Of a stretch of 64,000 nucleotides of DNA, positions 54,501-64,000 are shown piece by piece. The position numbers were made by a program, and so were the translations under genes. The notes below the pieces were generated by a model, which was given only the letters and a program-made list of their open reading frames with translations, ran no database searches and was not told the origin of the DNA. The stretch spans positions 186,001 through 250,000 of the forward strand of contig CAUEEP010000876.1 in assembly GCA_958450365.1 (NCBI GenBank), in the 5' to 3' direction. The number at the start of each line of letters is the position of its first letter. Position 1 is the stretch's first letter. The stretch comes from Mesorhabditis belari (taxonomy: Eukaryota; Nematoda; Chromadorea; Rhabditida; Rhabditidae).

Positions 54501-55375
54501 AGATAGTCGACTGCCGAGAGAACTTGTACAAGTAGACTTGTCAAGAGCTCCATTTTTACATGTGGCTTTTTCATGTGATCCCTGAAATTTGATTACAACT
54601 AGAAGCTAGACAAAAAAATCTTCACTGATAATATTTCGCCAATGTGCACTCCATCGCCTCAAACACCATCCAAACATGAGTGATTTCGGGCTCAACTCCG
54701 TCCTCCCTTGAAATGGGCTCCGGAAACATTTCGTAAAATTTAACAATCTGTAAATCGGCCAAAAGTTTTTGATTGTCAAAAATGATACATTCTCGTGACG
54801 TTGAATCCGTGAGATTTGCGCTTCACGTCGTAAACGAGTGTACCCGTCGTTTGGACCTAGTTGAGCGCAAGTGAATCTAAAGATGGTTCAAATCTAGGTG
54901 TGCGCTAATATCTCTTGATCCAATCTATGATCTATGGGCCGTGCTTGTGGATCTTTGCTAAACAATGAGCCTACAGAAGTGCACTTGTTCGCTCGTTTCC
55001 CCCACCTTTTACAAGCAACAACCTGCTCGTTCGTTGAGCAATTTTTGGCCTTTTGGCTAAGTATGGCTGAGCTGAAAAGTTATTGAACTCGGAAATGAAT
55101 CCTTTCCCTCACATGACATCAGAAAATTTTCCACTGAAGAGCTTGTGAAACAAATTGGCTTGGATTTCTCTTTTACGATTGATTTTATCGTCCTGAAAAG
55201 AAAAGTTGTTTTGTCAAAATTCGTCAAAATTCGGAAATCACTTGAGAGCTTTTGATTTCCATAAATTTCTAGAACTTTTCACCGAATTCAAACGCACCAA
55301 ATTTCGCGAATACTCTTCCGGCAAAGAAAAGTAAACAATCGACCCTTCCTTCTTTTCTGAGTAATAGCGCTGATC
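51511..55375 (-). CDS. p38-MAPK-like pseudokinase B (5' end and one exon unresolved)
   Basis: Exons on the minus strand: 55375-55283, 55192-55113, 54876-54789, 54747-54626, 54581-54476, 53671-53369, 52033-51912, 51651-51511. Kinase landmarks in order: VYFSLPEEYSRN (MAPK N-terminus), FSGKFSDVIFTCAQ (degenerate Gly loop), RLRREAQISRIQRHENIVKF (helix C), HVWMVFEAMECTL (hinge), YLHHRGIMHR then directly NICPETIG, so the catalytic DLKPx is missing; LLNFGQ for DFG; KIDVWAVALVAIEMF; and NFCDLMTKMLLPDPRERFS. No TxY phosphorylation motif could be placed. It cannot be a normal kinase. An exon between 53369 and 52033 is expected (a candidate at about 52204-52080 is out of phase), and exon 1 lacks an ATG, so it may be a pseudogene or the second half of a fused gene with 56405-59676. 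Confidence 0.65.
52637..53132. mobile_element. Long-TIR MITE, 496 bp
   Basis: Inverted ends of about 190 bp: GAGGCAAAATTACGGCCACA on the left and, reversed, AGGGCAAAGTTACGGCCACA on the right, continuing through CCAAACGCCGCAATCAATTC and CCTGTACCAAAAATCTTTGA. Non-coding. In an intron of pseudokinase B. Confidence 0.8.
53753..54158. mobile_element. Long-TIR MITE, about 406 bp
   Basis: Inverted ends: ACACATTCGCGACAAAG and, reversed, ACACATCCGCGACGAGG, extending over about 150 bp (GTGTAAGTTATT, CGTGTTTTGTATCAA, AACAGATTGGAAAA). A solo relative ends at about 61660 (GTCGCAAATGTGTTAAT). Lies in the intron between the HR-ending exon and the NIC-starting exon of pseudokinase B, just where the DLKPx residues are missing. 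Confidence 0.75.
54192..54319. mobile_element. Short pogo-like MITE, 128 bp
   Basis: Ends TACAGTCAAACCTCTTTAG and, reversed, TACAGTCAAGTCTCGTTAG, typical of pogo/Tigger-type TIRs. Non-coding. Confidence 0.65.
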
Positions 55376-55451
55376 CTAAGATGGATTTACATACAAGGTG
55401 GTCCATAATTAATTTACATACAAGGTGGTCCATAATACAAGGTGGTCCATA

Positions 55452-56390
55452 CAAGGTGGTCCATAATTGACAACCTTTCAGCAGATTTCTTGTCAAACGC
55501 CCTATTCAGTTTCAAATCCCAAAGTGTGATTTATTAGACTGACCGGAAAGTCTTGTCGTTTTTTTTGAAATTGAAGCTTCTTAAAAACCAAACCATCAAC
55601 TGTTTACTGCAAATTTGGATAATCTTTGAGAAACTACTGCCAAAAAGTGAGAACATGTTTCCGATAAAATATTGAAATTTTCATCAATTAAAGTGTTGTC
55701 GGCTACTTTTTGAGTGTTCCTTTTCTCACAATTTTTTTCAGGGCAAAATTTTAGATACCGGGTGGAGCTCTCAACTGCTTGAGCTCCATGAGGATAGGTA
55801 AGAAATTCTTCAAACTAAAGTCATTAAACAAGTGCTACTTAGTTTTCAAAGCCTTTTTAGCTGCATACTTTCTCAGAGTCCGCTATATTTAGTCGTTCTT
55901 AAACTATAGTATAAAGCTAGAAGCTTTTAAAGTGATATCAAATCATCTCCTGGTGCTTTAAAGATTGAAATGGCACAATAAAGTCTCTTTGTTTTATTTT
56001 GCAAGTTGTCCTGTAATTTTGCCAAAAATTAAGTTAAAATAAGTGAAAAATAATTTAAAAAAAGTGTACTTAAATTTGTGGTTTTGTTTTAAAGAAATTC
56101 CAATTCGAAAACTGCGACAAGACTTTCCGACTAATAGAATATTGAAATCCTAATTCTCGGCTACATTTCCATATAAAAAACTTCCTGAATGGAAGCACTT
56201 TTCAGACCTTTGAATGAACTTAAATCAACCGGTCTCCGGCGCGCTGCCATTTTTATCTATTGGTTGCGTGACTCTATTCAAGAAGTTTTTTATATAAAAA
56301 TGTAGCCGAGAATTAGGGCTTCAATATTCTATATCAAACTTTGGCAAGAAATCTGTTGAAAAGTTGTCAACGTAATTATGGGCCATCCTG
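55452..56390. mobile_element. TA-flanked MITE with a nested insertion
   Basis: Ends CAAGGTGGTCCATAATTGAC (55452) and, reversed, CAGGATGGCCCATAATTACG (from 56390), flanked by TA. Subterminal CGGCTACATTT and AAAAAACTTC match between arms. Its left arm was split by the element at 55534-56134. Outside the left end, ACAAGGTGGTCCATA is repeated in tandem (55393-55468), partial copies of the terminus. Confidence 0.8.
55534..56134. mobile_element. Nested Tc1/mariner-type element, 601 bp
   Basis: Ends TTAGACTGACCGGAAAGTC (55534) and GACTTTCCGACTAA (56134), TA on both sides (55532-55533, 56135-56136). Removing it and one TA makes the outer MITE's left arm match its right arm, which fixes the borders. 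No transposase motif. Confidence 0.85.
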
Positions 56391-56404
56391 TAGAGTGTAA
56401 GTTT

Positions 56405-59400
56405 CTAACAAAATATTTGGTCTGATGTGGTTAACAAGTCTATTTTCATCCTAATCACCTTTGTCCTTCTCGTTTTCATGGCTTTGAGCTCTTTCAACAG
56501 CACCATCTTATCTCTTAGATTTCTTTGCTTCTTTTGCCCATCATCTTTGGGTTGATTGCTAGATGTTTTCCGGTAGTATTTTTTCTGAAATTTAGTGGCT
56601 AGTTGGAAAATCTAATTTTAATTTACATTCGCATCGTGGAGAAAAGCGTCGTCCAAACACTCCTTGGCACTGAAATAGCCATCGCTCCCGAGTATCCCAG
56701 AAGTCGTTCGTGCGTCTTTTGGAGCGGTCATCTTTTGGATTAAATCTTTGAATTTTTGAGCTAAAATTGCCAGAATTGTAAGATATTTTGAGTTGTTTTA
56801 TGTTCGAAAGTTGCGTACGTAGGTTTTCGCTCCTTAACACATAATCAAAAGTGACTTGATCTCCGAGAATATTGATGGCCACACCGGCTACCGCGTAGAT
56901 GTCCTTTATCGGATGATCGGCTTTTTCAAACCTGAATTTTGTTGACATTCACTAGATTTCATTAGATTCTAAAGTTTTTCTTGTCAAAATTCCTGGCTTT
57001 TGACTAAATTCCATAAACTCAAAAGAGCAAATCAAATTTGACCATCGCTTATCTACCTGCAATCACCGTAGTCCAATAGCTTTATCGAAGCTCTATCGTT
57101 TGATATTCCAATGTTTGAGGGTTCAATAGCCTGAACACTTGATTTAGTGAGTTTCAAAAAGTTTTTTTAGAAGCAAAACCATCAAATGATGTAGACTTGA
57201 GAGTTTTCGGTAACAACGGAGCAACATCTTGACTCCTTCAAAGTCAACGTTTTCCAAAATTATTCTTGCTATTAGATATTATTTTACAAGCTTTATTCAT
57301 TGGTAAAGGACTTTCGCACAAAAAACACTATCAGGGGATCATAGATATGTGTTCTTTGGTAAGGCATCTACTGGGGTTCAAACCGAAAATTCTCACGTCT
57401 AAAATGAAACTCCTTTGGTTCATTTGGAATCTTTGGTTGCTATTAGGGTGTGTTAATCTTGGACAAATAATTATTTGAATGATTTTGAGCAAATAATTCT
57501 TTATTCAAATAAATGGGTCCAATAATTGTTGGATAATGACTATATTCTATAATGCACTATCTTTTTACTTGCGTATATAAAGGCGGACATGATTATTTAG
57601 CAATCATTTTCATTTTCGTTTTAATTTCTTATGTTTAATATGTAATTAATAGTAATTTTTTGTTTTGTTCTACCATAATTTTTTGTTTTCTATGTTTTAT
57701 CTTTTCTTTACATAAACTACATTTAGCTAGCTTTTGTCCATTTTCTTCGTATTTTGTCATGAATTGCCAAACCAAAGCTGGCAAACTAGGCTGTCTTTGT
57801 TGAAGTGACTTCTAAAAAAGCAAAAATGGTTAAAAACTAGTTGTTTTTTACCGGGTTATTAAAGCTGTTGTTCTTTGAAATTACTTGCTCTAAGCAGTTG
57901 ACAAACTAAATCATAAAATCATAAAAACATAAAAAATGAAATTGAAAAACAAAAGTAAAAGTTTGGAAGTAAAGTTTACAAACTAGAAACTTTTTTAGCT
58001 TGTTTCCAAGCAATCTTTGCGTTAAATGTAATTAGAGAAGAGAATTTGCATTTCTTCGCCGCACCCACGCTTTAGAATAGCATTATCCGAGATCAACACA
58101 CTCTAGTTGTTATGCGTTTAGCTTTGTTTCCTTTTCTGTCTAGCTTAGCTTCACTCATTCTTTCTTTTGAGATTATATTTTCTAAACTACCCCATGTATG
58201 ATGCCACGCATGTGGAGATATTGGACAGCACGAAGGATTGGCACGAGAAGGCCAGGCACCAAAAGAACCAGCGCCTTCTTGTCTTGCTTGTGATCTTCTT
58301 GTAGAATTCTAAATTTGCTAGTGCTTTAAAGAAATAAATATTCAAGTAGTAATATTTTTCAAGAAATTATTTTTGTGGATCAAACGTTGTACAGTTCAGA
58401 TTTTTGGGTACTTGAAGTCCCTAGTTTGGGTCAAATTGACAAACGCTTAAAACAAAATTACAGGTACATAGTGTTCAACAAAAACGCATTTAACATTGTT
58501 CTTTAAAAGAACTAGTAACCATCTAGCAGCTTGAACGTGAGTCACTAATAGAGTGAGCTCTTCGTGGTTAATAGTGCGAAATAGAAAACGGATTACGGTT
58601 GAATATCTTGAATATCAGAATATTCAGTTGGTTTCTACCGCAATCCGTTTTCTGTTTCGCATTATTGAACAAGAGGACCTTACTCTAATCACTAAACAAA
58701 ATCTAAAAATCTCATCAAATTTGAAATCAGTAGCTATTGAACACCCTGTACAAGTCTAACTTGAAGTATTGCTTCAGTGTCTTATCCATTCTCTCCGAAA
58801 CAAAGCAAATATGAGAAATCCTGTTACCATCCATTTTCTCCACATAAGCTTCGTAATAATCCACGATCTGTTTAATAAATGTTTTTCAAATAAAAATCTC
58901 CGATGTGACCCACATTTTCGTGCGCCTGATACCGGCAGTATTGAAGCTCTCTCTGCAGACGTTGATCCCAATCATCGGCCTCCATTAAAAGCTCTAATTT
59001 TCTTCTGAAAAACGGTAATATTTATTGAAAAAGATGTGTAAACCTGGCAATGACCACTCTTTTCCAACCAGGATGGAACCCGTCGTTTGTTTCCGACTCC
59101 GATCCAGTAACAAGCGGGTAAAATAGGACGGCGGCTCTAGAATTCGGCACAATAAAAGATGAGCTATTGATCAACGAAGAACAAATTCATTTATGTAAAA
59201 GTATCAATTTGTAAACTAATAGCAAACTTAAAGACTCACATTTTATCACCAAAGGTACCTTGGGGTAGTGTGTGGTAGTTGGCTGTAGGTACTAGCTCTT
59301 CGTTCCGATTAGTCGTGTCACTCTGAAAAGTTTACAATAAATCTATGTATCTTGATGTATTCAACGTGTATACATGCATAAAATTAATAACAATGAGCCA

Positions 59401-59676
59401 AAAATAGATGCACTGCAAGTCGTTTACTAACTTCATAAATATTATAAATAGTTCTGACAAAATCCAAGAAAATAAAGTAATGTTTTACAAAGCCAAGACT
59501 GGTCATTTAAGACTAGGGACTTCTCGAGAACCAGGTCAACAACGTAACTCACCCACCTCACTCACTTCGAATTTGTAGCCTGGCGGAAGTCGGAACGTTC
59601 TCTTCTGATTGTTCTGATCTTGAAAAGAAGCCTCTCGGAAACTTCTCACATCAAAGCGCCCCATCTGTCCGCTCAT
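56405..59676 (-). CDS. p38-MAPK-like pseudokinase A
   Basis: Ten phase-consistent exons: 59676-59566, 59322-59240, 59136-59044, 59004-58914, 58867-58761, 58308-58191, 57130-57057, 56931-56819, 56760-56627, 56584-56405; 1104 nt, 367 residues, the usual p38 length. Order: KRTFRLPPGYKFE (MAPK N-terminus), LPQGTFGDKIAAVLF (Gly loop), WKRVVIARRKL (VAVKK position, Lys replaced by Arg), RLQRELQYCRYQAHENIVDY, a hinge with SERMDKTLKQYF, RAVQYLHMRGIIHGAIEPSN (HRDLKPSN in active kinases: HRD is HGA and the Lys is Glu), LLDYG for LLDFG, a very short activation segment with no TxY, DIYAVAGVAINIL, and a Lys-rich tail. Catalytic Asp and both key Lys are gone, so it is most likely a scaffold or regulator. 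TTTTAG ends 12 bases before the ATG, a trans-splice-like site. Confidence 0.8.
58576..58660. mobile_element. Small hairpin element in a pseudokinase intron
   Basis: Inverted arms GCGAAATAGAAAACGGATTA and, reversed, GCGAAACAGAAAACGGATTG enclose a TTGAATATC-rich centre. Shares AAATAGAAAAC and GGTTGAATATCTT with the element at 38098-38213. Confidence 0.7.
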
Positions 59677-59804
59677 TTGCCGGTAAATCTAAAATTTGCA
59701 ACCCTCTTCGCGTTTACCATTATTCAGTTTTAGAAACAGAAAGAATCGAGTACAAGAAACTCTTGAAATAGAAAAAGTTGAGTGAAAATATGGTTAAAAA
59801 CATG

Positions 59805-59895
59805 GTTGATAACCGAGAGGCACTCGAAAATCTTCGGATTTCGGACGCGAATCTCCCGAAAATTGAAAGACATTTGCCTGAAAAGCTCGAGGCAT
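59805..59895 (-). pseudogene. Extra MAPK-like first exon
   Basis: Minus-strand ATG at 59895 opens MPRAFQANVFQFSGDSRP then EDFRVPLGYQ, matching in position and pattern the first exon of pseudokinase A (KRTFRLPPGYKFE). No clean donor follows and no further kinase exons lie between it and 59676. It may be the relic of a third paralogue or an unused alternative first exon. Confidence 0.4.
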
Positions 59896-61055
59896 TCTAA
59901 AAACACAAAATCACATGATTGAAATCGGAAAAATCAATTGAAAAGCACGAAGAGCAGCGTGGCTCGTAACAAATAAATTCACAATGAAAGCTTCGGTGTT
60001 TATTAAGACAATAAGAAAAGGTAGGATTTAAGTGACATTTGTGGCTCTTCACTGTCGTCACACGTTCGCAGTACGTGGCTCTGAAGTGAATGTTTGAAAC
60101 GATTCGGGATTCTCTTTTTGAAGATTCCCTTTCTCGGCCCTAGCTTCTGAGGCCTGAAGGACTGCTCAAGTTCACGCTTCGTTTTCTCAGATTGGTCAAT
60201 TAATCTATGTTAGGTACCATTTTGAAACCTGGAATACCTTCTGAAAACTTATTAAAGGCAACAAGTTACAAAGTCATTTACAAGTTCAATTAATCTATAG
60301 AGGGAGATTTGTTTTTACATTCAACTTTCTATTTGGCGACAAACTAAACACGATCCAAACATTCAAACCTGGCTTAAAGTTTTCCATCATACTGTGTTTC
60401 GCTCGAGTGTTTCGCTCTTTCAACAATTTTTGCCATTCTTTCTCCGATTCTTTCTTACCCTGGAACTTTTCTGATAAAAAGAAAGAACGATAACTTTGAT
60501 CGAGATGACAAAAGAAACAAGAACCGTTGCATTTCAAATCATTACTAACTAGCTTTGTCACAACTGCACTTAAAATTTACAAATGTTATTTCAATTTGAT
60601 CAAAGTCAGTCATTACAGCGTCACCCTTCCATTTTCCCTATTCCTGCTGTCATATTTCAAGACAAGAAGTATTTAGCAATATACGTTGAAAAAAGATTAA
60701 AGGAGGGGATAAGCGGCTTGCATACGAACTAACACATGTTGGAAGAGCTGACCCTTAGTCGTTGCTCTTCTAAGCATATATTCAAATAAATAAGTTGGGA
60801 GCCTTTTGTTGTGCCGCGTAGATGTCGAATTGAAGCTTTCATCGCACCCCATGTGGCCTCCACTTGTGTTATACTAGATTGCTAGTCTTTATCTCAGTGT
60901 TTTGAAAATACAGAAAACAGACATAGACACAGACACAGAAAACCATGAAAGTGACTTTTTCTGCGAAAAGACCACGATTCAGGGAAAGAACCTTTTTCTT
61001 TCTTCAACTCTGAATAGATTTTCATTTATAACAAGACGCACATATAGCTTCGCTG
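59896..61055. other. Intergenic, one exon-like frame
   Basis: Minus strand 60460-60350 reads FQGKKESEKEWQKLLKERN and MMENFKPGLNVW, coding-like but without partners. The remainder has no recognisable gene; the window has the terminus of the TRPA-like gene at 61056. Confidence 0.35.
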
Positions 61056-63766
61056 TTATCGGCTCCCTTTCCGCTTCAACAGCCGCTTCATAGGGTGCTT
61101 CACCCATGCCATCATCTTGTGCAGCATTAAGATGTCTGTCTCCTCGCCAAAAATGCTGCCAACATAGGAGAAAACTAAACGTTGATGTATAGAATTCATT
61201 ATTGAATCCGTAATTTTTTCCATTTTCAGCTTTCGTGTTGACAAATATACCCAAAAGTGTTGACTTTTCAAAAACCAACGTTTCCTTCGTGTTTGCTACA
61301 TTGTGCTTCCCAGTGCTCGAGTAATTAACTTTGATCTTATATTTTGCCGTTCGCATCAACGGCTCGCACAATAAACCCTGCATGAGCATCGACTTTATCT
61401 AAACGGTGCTGACTTCGATTGTGGAAGAAATGAGTTCAGCTTGATGAAGAAAAGTTTTTAGCTAATGTTTGGCCATCAATTTGATCAGCTTGTACGTAAT
61501 ATGGCAATCAAAGAAAGCTGCTTATCAAAGTTGTGTCTAGAAAGCTGGTACGTCAATGGTAGAAAATGTACTATTGTCTGGTTGGCTGTGAACTGTTTTA
61601 GTTCAGATTTAAAGACGAAAAAGCGCTCAAAGCTCAAAAAGTCTCGTCGCAAATGTGTTAATCATTTCCAACGATCTATCCAACCTTTATTCGAGATTCC
61701 GTGGTTTTGGCCTCTTTTCGAATTTTTTCAATGTCATCGACGGCCACTCCCGTGAACAAATTCATCAGCAAAATCGTGACCACCACCACGAAGAGCAAAA
61801 ACACGATAAACGTCGTCCAACGAATCACTTGAAAAGAGAAACTAGCGTCTCTGAAAAATTTTCCTTTGATGAGTTTCATTTACAAGAATGTAGCTTCTAA
61901 ACAAAATTACTTTATTAAATCCTCTGAATAGAACAGGTTCGCGTAGTCGACCTCTCCCGTGAACATCACCATAACCTTTGCGAATGCATGGAGAGGATTG
62001 GCAAATTCTTTCTAAAAAAAATTGCTTTAAAAACGAACAACGAAAACCTCATTTTCAAGAAGAAACGTGAAAAGAATGGCGAAGAGGATGAAAAATGTGG
62101 GCGGTAATGCGATGAGACTCCAGCTCGACTTTGCCACCTTGTACAGCATCAGAATCGAGAGACCGAAGTCGCTACTGGCACTCAACAATACCAACTAAAA
62201 TTGAACCATTTCTGTCACCAAACGAACTACCAGGATGGCCCAGAATTATAGCACCAGTTAACTCCCTCTGAAATACGGGAGATGAAGTGCATTGTGGTGT
62301 AATGGTTGGCACAGTTGCCCGGTAAGCGGAAGATCGAGGGTTCAAGTCCCGAAGGCGCACAAGCTTTTGATTTGCCCCAGTTCCAACTCACCGTGATTTT
62401 CAGGGTACAACTCTGCGCAAACATGATCAATCTGCTTAATCTTTTATTAAAATTTTTAAAGTTTCCCACATTAGATTTTGCTGTTTGGTCAGAAACCAAA
62501 GGAAACAAAGCTTGTCGCTTTCAAACTTCGGCTCGCGGAAACTCTTGGCATGCAACGTGTTCTGCTTGAATTCTTCGTAATAAAGAGTTTTAGATAACTC
62601 AATTTTGTTTCTAAATGTTTTCTGAACTCTTACAATGATAAGTTATCCGTAAGAAGTTATATTGCAGATGAATGGAGCTTGTAACCGCTATATGCTATAG
62701 ACCAGGCTCATCCTGTAGCTCGAAGTACAGGAAAATTTCGTTCTTAAAAGACAGTTTTCAACTATAAAGCAAAATATTCAGCTTTCCAATCTCCTAAATA
62801 GTTTACGGCTCTGCTACTCACCAAATTGAAGCTCAAACCAATCAACGAGATGACGGCAAAAAACCAAAACATTAGGGATTTCTCTTTACAGGATAGCTTA
62901 AAAATCTTGAATTTGTGCTACTTGTGAACCTTTCACCTCAAAAATTCTCCATCCGATCACCACAGCTGCAAGAACATAGACGATCAATTCGTAACGATTT
63001 TCCATACAGGCAAAGTAGCGTTGAGAACCAAGCTTCTTGAGTTGAAAACCCTTGAAACTTGTGGTAGAATTCTTATAATCATATGTGTTTACAAAATGTT
63101 GCATCACTGATTATATCACCTACCTCTTTTAAAGCCAAGACAACAAAAAAAACGAGTGCTCCGAAAGTAAATATCCAGCTCCAATCGGAAGTAGACTAAA
63201 CAGTACTGTTCTTACTGTAGATCACAGACCGTTATAATTATATGGTACTTCTGTGTCATAACCCACAAAAAGTTAACTCATACACATCTGCGTTAACCCC
63301 CAATAAATCTGCATTCAAACGGTTTCATTTCAAATAAAAGCAAGCATGCCTATGCATTGAATGCAAATTTTATTGCAAGTGATGCAGGGGCTTTCTTTTT
63401 GTGGAGATACAATGTACCAATTATATTTTCCAAATAAACAAAGCCAACCTGAAGTTGACCACTTTGATTTCGTATTAGAGTAGCGTTGCTTTCCTTTTCG
63501 CATTTCTCCAAGATCTGAACAGTTTGGGTGACGCTAGAAGATCTCAGCAAGCAACCTTTACTTTCATCATTCCTTCTTCCATGTAAATTTCGTATATACC
63601 AATTCTTTGCCCTAAAAAATCATTTTATCAAAGCATTGAGCTAACCAATAACCTGTCGTCGATTGGTTTGCGCTGGCAGCAACGCCAGTGGGTGTGACTT
63701 TATCAGTGAACATGAACAAAAGCATCAACACATAGCAAGCGAGAAAAAGAAGAAATGGTATAAGGG
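61056..63766 (-). CDS. TRPA-type cation channel, 3' part (runs beyond the window)
   Basis: Minus-strand exons supported by phase: 63195-63124, about 63052-62937, 62896-62822, 62194-62048, 62011-61911, 61850-61685, 61398-61280, 61155-61056 (stop 61056); an S1-type exon lies at 63766-63653, and the exon near 63611-63451 is unresolved in phase. Order fits a TRP channel: S1 (FLLFLACYVLMLLFMF), S2 (WIFTFGALVFFVVLALKE), S3/S4 (YELIVYVLAAVVIGW, FWFFAVISLIGLSF), S4-S5 (GLSILMLYKVAKSSW, FFILFAILFTFLL), pore loop with MVMFTGEVDYANLF, S6 with TILLMNLFTGVAVDDI. The pore and S6 pattern is that of TRPA1, a sensor of irritants and temperature. The ankyrin repeats would be upstream, past 64000. C-terminal tail is basic (MKRLLKRKGSR). 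Intron 62195-62821 holds a tRNA-like sequence. Confidence 0.8.
62287..62360 (+). tRNA. tRNA-like sequence, Thr(GGT)-like, probably pseudogene or SINE head
   Basis: A 74-base unit with Pol III A box-like TGGTGTAATGGTTGG and B box-like GGTTCAAGTCC. The acceptor ends GTGCATT and GGCGCAC pair with one mismatch and wobbles; the anticodon arm GTTGC-CCGGTAA-GCGGA would give anticodon GGT with a mismatch at the outer pair; the T stem has two mismatches. It lies in a TRPA intron on the opposite strand. No CCA is encoded. Degeneracy favours a pseudogene or tRNA-derived SINE. Confidence 0.45.
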
Positions 63767-64000
63767 CTAAAAAGAGACTTGTGATTAATCTCATACACAT
63801 ACCTATTGAACTTTACTAATCGAAATCTAAATATTTAAGAATTGAACAGAAGCTAGTGATTGGAAAATGTAGCTAGCTTTTAGAGCTACGTGAGGAAAAC
63901 AGAATTGAATCCCTAGAAAGAACGACCTACGCGTAGAGCTTGTGTTAAAGAGTATTGCACTTATTGAAAGTTTTAAGATGATTTTAACTCGTCGACAAAA

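Noticed and set aside
62287..62360. Functional tRNA gene
   Set aside because: Mismatches in the T stem and outer anticodon pair make a working tRNA doubtful; kept only as tRNA-like.
1..64000. Bacterial or viral origin of the window
   Set aside because: Spliced genes, nematode receptor families and mariner-type elements throughout; no operons, Shine-Dalgarno sites or phage/viral gene order.

Overview
The window reads as nematode nuclear DNA. It is AT-rich, and its genes are broken by introns with GT..AG borders, mostly TTTTAG/TTTCAG acceptors and often GTAAGT, GTGAGT or GTTTGT donors. The gene families are those expanded in nematodes: serpentine chemoreceptors, F-box genes, a C-type lectin, MAP-kinase-like genes and a TRPA-type channel. 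Tc1/mariner elements and MITEs are very dense. I cannot name the species. The single-ORF track hides most real genes because they are spliced; the gene models below were built by joining exons whose reading phases agree.

Layout. 1-5 kb: little coding sequence, with a decayed non-LTR endonuclease. 5-8.1 kb: an F-box gene (7002-7997) in a repeated module, next to a truncated copy and a TA-flanked MITE. 8.2-9.5 kb: decayed Tc3-like transposon. 10.8-14.1 kb: a small basic protein gene divergent from a complete Srh-type receptor gene (11170-14060); one intron of the receptor holds an antisense SSU rRNA fragment. 14.1-16.9 kb: mariner debris and MITEs. 16.9-18.1 kb: single-exon F-box-like gene on the minus strand. 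18.5-20.5 kb: a MITE and a probable RNase H-fold gene fragment. 21-25.8 kb: repeats and a broken receptor copy.

25.8-29 kb: an eight-exon 7TM receptor gene on the minus strand with a mariner in one intron. 29-33 kb: second F-box gene and a second truncated copy, bounded by the right arm of a ~620-bp inverted repeat whose left arm is at 22.8-23.4 kb. 33-37.8 kb: repeats and a mariner relic. 37.8-41.3 kb: a 13-exon type II membrane C-type lectin with a tandemly duplicated, cysteine-bearing coiled-coil stalk. 42-43.2 kb: Tc1 and mariner relics. 43.5-49.3 kb: a six-exon 7TM receptor gene; its introns carry a Ginger-like element, a long-TIR MITE, a hAT-type MITE exactly at a splice acceptor, and a mariner nested in another MITE. 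51.5-59.7 kb: two tandem p38-MAPK-like genes on the minus strand that have lost the catalytic HRD loop, so they look like pseudokinases. 61.1-64 kb: the 3' half of a TRPA-like channel gene, running off the right edge.

No operon-like unit is evident. The shared theme is environmental sensing and defence (receptors, lectin, TRPA, kinase-like proteins, F-box) in repeat-rich DNA where most introns have absorbed transposons while open reading frames stayed intact.
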